From Monocercomonoides exilis (Eukaryota; Preaxostyla; Oxymonadida; Polymastigidae): 64,000 bases of DNA. The DNA lies in NCBI GenBank assembly GCA_001643675.2, contig LSRY02000010.1, forward strand, positions 1,745,001-1,809,000, in the 5' to 3' direction. Under the pieces are notes generated by a model, which had not been told where the DNA came from, ran no database searches, and was given only the letters and a program-made list of their open reading frames with translations. The position numbers were made by a program, and so were the translations under genes. Positions 59,566-64,000 of this stretch are shown here, piece after piece (the stretch's first letter is position 1; each line of letters begins with the position of its first letter).

Positions 59566-60519
59566 ATGATAAAAGAAGGGCAAGTTATCGCTGATTGGAT
59601 AACTGTAATAATTCTTTCGTTTTTCGTTTTGTTTGGCATTAAAACGACTTCTGCGCCCAATGATCCATTTGTGTCTCAAGCGAATGTTAAAGCGGATATT
59701 GGCTTATCACAAAAATCTTCAACTCACAGCAAACCTGCAAAGATAAGTCGCCCTATGCTTGGATTTTCTCCCCAAGAATATCATTTTAGTTATGTTACAG
59801 TTGAGGATTCTGATGATAAACCCAAAAATACGCGAAGTTCAAAGGGTGGATCATTGGTTGCAGTTGATTTATCGAAACAATCGTCTTCTTCCTCTTCTAC
59901 TTCGTCTTCATCAACTTCTTCAAGCTATAATGATGATTCTGGTGATGAAAGCGAATGGACATTTCATTCTTTTTTTGCTTCACCATCTTCAAATTCTTCA
60001 AATTCGTTTTCATCTCGCTTGAAAACATTTTTCAATTTTTCATCTAAATCGTCTTTTTGCTTCAAGCACTTTATGAATTTGCTACAAAAAAAATGGGTAA
60101 GGTGTCTTCTACTTGCGATTGTAGCTGTTTTATTTTTCAGATTCGGAACATTTTCTTCGTTTTTTTCATCACGTGACAAATACAGGGATCAATTTTGTGA
60201 ACTTCAATTTTCTGCTACAACATTAGCAATATTATGTTGTTTTTTATACTTTATTGGACCAGCATATGCAGTGCTTCTTTTGACTATAAGGTTGGTTTTG
60301 GGAACGTTCCTTATGACCTTGCAAATTGTTCTAAATCACATTGCATCAAAGGAAGTCATAAAACAACGCGGAAGTATTACTAAATTGAAGATTGAAAAAG
60401 ATATTTATTCAAAAAGAAAATGGATAGAAGATGAATCAGAAGAAGAAAATGAGAATCAAAAATGCAAATGTAGTCGCAAATTTTCTCCTCCGTCAGATGA
60501 ATGGGAAGAAGATTTTTGA
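59566..60519 (+). CDS. Unrecognised Ser-rich membrane protein
   Basis: Single ORF of 317 aa. The N-terminus (VIADWITVIILSFFVLFGI) could be a signal peptide or signal anchor. Residues about 45-165 are Ser-rich and probably disordered, with runs of Ser/Thr. A hydrophobic helix (WVRCLLLAIVAVLFFRFGTF) and then a long hydrophobic stretch (ATTLAILCCFLYFIGPAYAV, then LLLTIRLVLGTFLMTLQIVL) suggest two or three further membrane passes, perhaps a hairpin. The C-terminus is charged and ends KCKCSRKF...DEWEEDF. I do not recognise a family. The coding composition and divergent arrangement with the kinase support a real gene; an intron cannot be excluded. Confidence 0.65.
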   Translation: MIKEGQVIADWITVIILSFFVLFGIKTTSAPNDPFVSQANVKADIGLSQKSSTHSKPAKISRPMLGFSPQEYHFSYVTVEDSDDKPKNTRSSKGGSLVAVDLSKQSSSSSSTSSSSTSSSYNDDSGDESEWTFHSFFASPSSNSSNSFSSRLKTFFNFSSKSSFCFKHFMNLLQKKWVRCLLLAIVAVLFFRFGTFSSFFSSRDKYRDQFCELQFSATTLAILCCFLYFIGPAYAVLLLTIRLVLGTFLMTLQIVLNHIASKEVIKQRGSITKLKIEKDIYSKRKWIEDESEEENENQKCKCSRKFSPPSDEWEEDF

Positions 60520-60886
60520 ACAATTCACAATTCATAATTCATTTCAATCATTTCATTTCGCTTTCACTTTATTTAACCTTTTATTTATTTATTTCGCGTA
60601 AAGCACAAAAAATTATTGCTGGTTCAGATTTTTTAAAAGTATGAAATCATGAGCTATTTAGGAATTGTAAGGCTTTCAATTATTTTCATTTTATTATCAA
60701 ATTTTTTTTATGTTTTTACATAATAAAAATATATAAAAATAAAAATAAATAAATAAATAAAATAAAATAAAAAATGAAGTTACAGTTGGTAACTCTAATT
60801 TTGAAAAGTGAAAGCATTTTTTGTTATTTTCATAAGAGATCGATAAAAAATATGCTTTAAATAAGAATTAGAGAAACTTCTTTCCC
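60520..60886. other. AT-rich spacer before the tRNA gene
   Basis: 3' flank of the membrane-protein gene; contains AATAAA/AAATAAATAA runs near 60720-60770. No other feature seen. Confidence 0.5.
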
Positions 60887-60958
60887 AGCGACGTGGCTCA
60901 GTGGGAGAGTGGTGGGCCCATAACCCACAGGTCACAAGATCGAAACTTGTCGTCGCTA
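60887..60958 (+). tRNA. Initiator tRNA-Met (CAT)
   Basis: A 72-nt cloverleaf: acceptor AGCGACG pairs with CGTCGCT; anticodon stem GTGGG pairs with CCCAC around loop CCCATAA (anticodon CAT, 60919-60921); T stem ACAAG pairs with CTTGT around ATCGAAA; discriminator A. Three features mark it as eukaryotic initiator rather than elongator: an A1:T72 end pair, three consecutive G:C pairs next to the anticodon loop, and A at T-loop positions 54 and 60 (ATCGAAA instead of TTCGANN). There is no intron. A T5 run (about 60963-60967) right downstream fits RNA polymerase III termination. CCA is not encoded. Confidence 0.95.
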
Positions 60959-60962
60959 TATA

Positions 60963-60967
60963 TTTTT
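60963..60967 (+). terminator. RNA polymerase III T5 terminator of the tRNA
   Basis: A run of five T residues begins 5 nt after the tRNA discriminator base, the usual position and form of a Pol III terminator. Confidence 0.7.
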
Positions 60968-61096
60968 AATCTTAAATAAAAAATCATTTTGATCAAAAAA
61001 TAATAAAAAATTATGTTTCTTGCTTGAACTTAAACCTTTGCAACAAGGAAAAATTATGAAATGATTGTCAGTCGAATGGGAAAACCTGTGTCAATA

Positions 61097-61098
<2 letters not shown>

Positions 61099-61140
<42 letters not shown>
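61099..61140. repeat. Poly-T tract, 42 nt
   Basis: Uninterrupted run of T. It could be an old poly(A) tail of a minus-strand retrocopy, or simple slippage. No target duplication or retrotransposon remnant is visible beside it. Confidence 0.95.
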
Positions 61141-61142
<2 letters not shown>

Positions 61143-61880
61143 CTGTTTGCTTATTTTAAAGGAAATAAATTGTTCACGAACAGTATGGTTTTTATTTCAT
61201 CTCAAAAAAAAAATGTTTATATCAATCACTTTCATGTTTTGAATAAATTCGATAAATGATGCACATTTTTATTAATCAAATTGCAAACACTATTGTTGCA
61301 TCCGTTGTGAATAGAACATTCGTTTGGGAAAAAATATTCATTAATCAATGAAAACTTGAAAATCATAGAGATTTGGTTCCACAAAGTTCGCGTTGTGGAA
61401 AATGCAGAAAATAGGGGGACCAAAGTTTTTTCATTGTTTTGTGATAAATTGCAATAAAAATGATATTCACATTTATTCATGTGTTTCATATAAGTTACAT
61501 ATCAAATAAGAAAATTATGAAGGAAAAATGAAACAAACAATTTCATATTCCAATTTATTTTCAAGTTTTTCAATGTTTTGTTCCATTTAATAATATTGAT
61601 ATGAAAAGGAAAAATTAAATTATTACCGTCAAATACCTTGAAACAGGACGTAATATCATGCTTGTCAATGGTGAAACATTTAACGAAGATTTTGGAGTTG
61701 TGGATAGCCATGATGCTTCAAAATTTTTTTAAGTTAATATTTTGGGTTTCTTTTTTTCATGATTTATTCATTGATACACACAAATTTTTCTCCAAATCTA
61801 AAAAATTGTTATTATTTATCTTTTTAATAGCATGTGGCTTGATTATAATGCAGGATGAATGATTAACTTTAAGATTTTTA

Positions 61881-61962
61881 GGTACGCCTATCTTCTGCTC
61901 TTACCCGCGTTGTTACCATGGGTGCTTAACCCGCACCCTGGTGCCAAACCCGCCCCCTGCAA
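61881..61962. other. GC-rich island with stable hairpin
   Basis: About 80 nt of far higher GC than its surroundings. It contains CCA-T-GGGTGC, loop TTAACCC, then GCACCC-TGG (61916-61941), a 9-10 bp stem with one bulged T. The motif ACCCGC occurs three times (in TTACCCGCG, TAACCCGCACCC and AAACCCGCCCC). No tRNA fold or ORF fits. It may be a structured RNA or a repeat fragment. Confidence 0.4.
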
Positions 61963-62035
61963 ATTTCTTGAAAATAGAGATATTTATTTTTGCTTATCAC
62001 AGTTGTTCATTGATAGTGAATTTGATTGAAACTTA

Positions 62036-62345
62036 TTCAAAAAAATTATATATTTTATTTTTTTATAAAAAGACTTTCAAAAAATTGGATTTATAATATT
62101 TTAATTTGGAAAAGAACTTTATCTATATTTACTGAAAAAGAAAAAAAGAAGAGTTCAAAAAATATGTACATGCTTGTTTGTTAATGTGTTTTCAAATATC
62201 TTTATTAGGTTTTTGGATTTGAATTATTCAGCAACAAATTTCGCTTTTTATTTTATTGATCAATTCCATTAAAATGTGAAAAACGAATCGAAAGTTCAGT
62301 AGCTGCATTGATAGAGGTTTGTAAAAATTGTTTCAAATGGTTTTC
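62036..62345. repeat. Left arm of a perfect 310-bp inverted repeat
   Basis: Reads identically to the reverse complement of 63691-64000; each position pairs with 126036 minus that position. The inner boundary is sharp: identity stops after GGTTTTC at 62345. The outer boundary is not defined, because the partner arm is cut by the window end. Confidence 0.95.
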
Positions 62346-63690
62346 AATTAAAACTTGCTTTTATTATATAAAATGTGGTTATTTAATGTTATTATCGATG
62401 TATACGATAACTATGATTGATTTTGTTTCATTTATATTTGATTGGCGATAGAAATGTTTTTTGTTTTATTTAATAACTATTTTTAAATGAAGATATTTAT
62501 TTTCAAAAATTTCAAACACTTTTATTTTAATTCACTTAATTATTTTTTTGTTTTTGAAATCAAATTTCGAATTGTTGTTTTTCACTGATCAGGAAACATT
62601 CTGCAACTTTCAATATTATCTTCAAAATTTCATATTATCATTGGCTTGTTGAAAGTATTTATCATGTGAATAATTTCAAATTGCGTGTGTTTTCCAAATT
62701 TTAAATTTCATTAAAAATTAGTGATCATGCAATTGAATGTGACTGAATTGTCACAAATGCAGATTTTTCATTTGAGAATTGTTATTTTATTTATTGAACA
62801 TATTTTCATTTGTCAGTTCATATACTTTTCTTCTCATTTCACATGTATTTTAGAGTTCTTTTCAATTCATTTTTTTTTGTAAAATTTAGCTTTTGATAAG
62901 CAAAGACAGTCCAATCATATCATTCAAATTTCTTGAAACAATTTAATAATTATCATTCTTAAATAATGATTTGCAAAAAACATTTGTTGCCGAGGATAAA
63001 CGTATTTTCATGAAAATTGTGAGCTAATTTTCATATTGAACTATTTTTATAACATTTTGGAAATTTTTTCACATTTTTCAAGTCACATCGATGAATGTAT
63101 AATTTATTTTTCTTCTAATCAAATTTTTTTTCTATTATCATCCTTATTGAAAAAAGTATTATTATTTTTGTCAGTGAGATTATCATTTTGAATACGACAG
63201 TTCAGGTTAAATAAAACTTGGATATAAAATGAATACTAAATCAAAGATTAAAAGTATTCCATCACAATCATTGTTTAAAAATAGCTATTCTGAAAACAAC
63301 AGTTTTGTTAAGAAAATATCATATAACACAAAAAGCTCATAATTTGCAAATCTGACATCTTTGTTACAAGTGAATAAAACATTCATATGCGCAACAACAT
63401 TAACACTCAGAACCAAAAGTTGCAATTTTGAAAACAACAAAATAACCAAAAATAATCGTCAAATAAATTAGTATCACCTAAACTCACAAAAAAAAAATAT
63501 TAGAACTTGACCAACATCAACAATAAATATGTTATAACATTCAAACCATGGAAACAATTTATCAAATATTAAATATTCAAAACAAATTAATAAGAGAATA
63601 AACTGGTTGAATAATACAAACAAAAAAAAAAACAGATGAGTTATAGAACAATATAATAAGCGATAATATAAAAAATACAAAGCTGTAATA
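62346..63690. other. Spacer between the inverted-repeat arms
   Basis: 1,345 bp of very AT-rich sequence. No ORF resembles a transposase, integrase or any known protein. If the repeat is a transposon's terminal repeat, this copy is non-autonomous or the coding part lies elsewhere. Confidence 0.6.
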
Positions 63691-64000
63691 GAAAACCATT
63701 TGAAACAATTTTTACAAACCTCTATCAATGCAGCTACTGAACTTTCGATTCGTTTTTCACATTTTAATGGAATTGATCAATAAAATAAAAAGCGAAATTT
63801 GTTGCTGAATAATTCAAATCCAAAAACCTAATAAAGATATTTGAAAACACATTAACAAACAAGCATGTACATATTTTTTGAACTCTTCTTTTTTTCTTTT
63901 TCAGTAAATATAGATAAAGTTCTTTTCCAAATTAAAATATTATAAATCCAATTTTTTGAAAGTCTTTTTATAAAAAAATAAAATATATAATTTTTTTGAA
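63691..64000. repeat. Right arm of the 310-bp inverted repeat, reaching the window end
   Basis: Exact reverse complement of 62036-62345. It runs to the last base, so the repeat may be longer than seen. Confidence 0.95.

Larger units (their letters stand above)
60968..62035. other. AT-rich gene-free region
   Basis: Holds the 42-nt poly-T tract and the GC-rich hairpin island listed separately. The few ORFs here are short and Ile/Phe/Asn-rich as expected from AT-rich noncoding DNA. Confidence 0.5.

Noticed and set aside
61930-61962. GC-rich TGGTGCCAAACCC stretch as an LTR primer-binding site
   Set aside because: It does not match a tRNA 3' end that I can verify, and no long terminal repeat or polyprotein lies nearby.
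63474-63728. 84-codon minus-strand ORF in the inverted-repeat region
   Set aside because: AT-rich Phe/Leu/Ile composition, overlaps the arm boundary, no recognisable domain.
1-64000. CRISPR arrays, bacterial operons, rRNA genes
   Set aside because: No regularly spaced repeats, Shine-Dalgarno-linked gene runs or rRNA motifs were seen; the window is eukaryotic.

Overview
The window is nuclear DNA from a protist. It has many spliceosomal introns, mostly 49-315 nt, with donors GTATG or GTTTG and acceptors TAG, CAG or AAG after T-rich tracts. It uses the standard stop codons (TAA in the ribosomal protein and GDH genes, TGA elsewhere). Intergenic DNA is very AT-rich and often ends genes with AATAAA. 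Very large membrane-anchored beta-helix proteins, one carrying a degenerate kinase tail, together with an intron-rich standard-code genome, fit a Preaxostyla flagellate (oxymonad, Monocercomonoides- or Blattamonas-like). That placement is inference from gene content, not a database result.

Layout: 1-3699 (+) is the 3' part of a coiled-coil gene. 5115-6458 (-) is a four-helix COPI-associated-type membrane protein, reassembled here from four exons. 6459-8665 is gene-free and holds two MITE-like elements. 8666-16774 (-) encodes a 2,674-aa secreted beta-helix protein with one membrane helix and a cytoplasmic pseudokinase. 17833-20980 (+) encodes a kelch/PSI type I membrane protein. 21682-22087 (-) is a short three-exon Lsm gene with an intron directly after its ATG. 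It is divergent from the seven-exon GTPase gene GPN1 (22167-23895, +). A six-exon calmodulin-like gene (24047-25003), ribosomal protein eS7 (25162-25734) and a Rab32-type GTPase (26004-26788) follow on +.

27833-38803 (-) is one 3,587-aa low-complexity protein joined across a single intron. 38804-40985 holds a long AC microsatellite and two further copies of the foldback MITE. 40986-42426 (+) is a hexameric-type glutamate dehydrogenase. 43255-50690 (-) encodes a 2,390-aa protein made of two tandem beta-helix modules that share intron positions. 51622-59437 (-) encodes a CK1-family kinase with seven exons, a tail of about 2,100 residues rich in Ser and Gln, and a C-terminal CaaX box. 59566-60519 (+) is an unrecognised membrane protein. 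An initiator tRNA-Met lies at 60887-60958. The right end has a 42-nt poly-T tract, a GC-rich hairpin island and a perfect 310-bp inverted repeat that reaches the window edge.

Functionally the window mixes housekeeping genes (translation, RNA polymerase II assembly GTPase, vesicle traffic, Ca2+ sensing, nitrogen metabolism) with surface and signalling genes. The beta-helix, kelch/PSI and kinase genes suggest cell-surface display coupled to signalling. I found no operon-like logic. Genes are packed with short divergent spacers (79 bp and 128 bp) but are otherwise independent.
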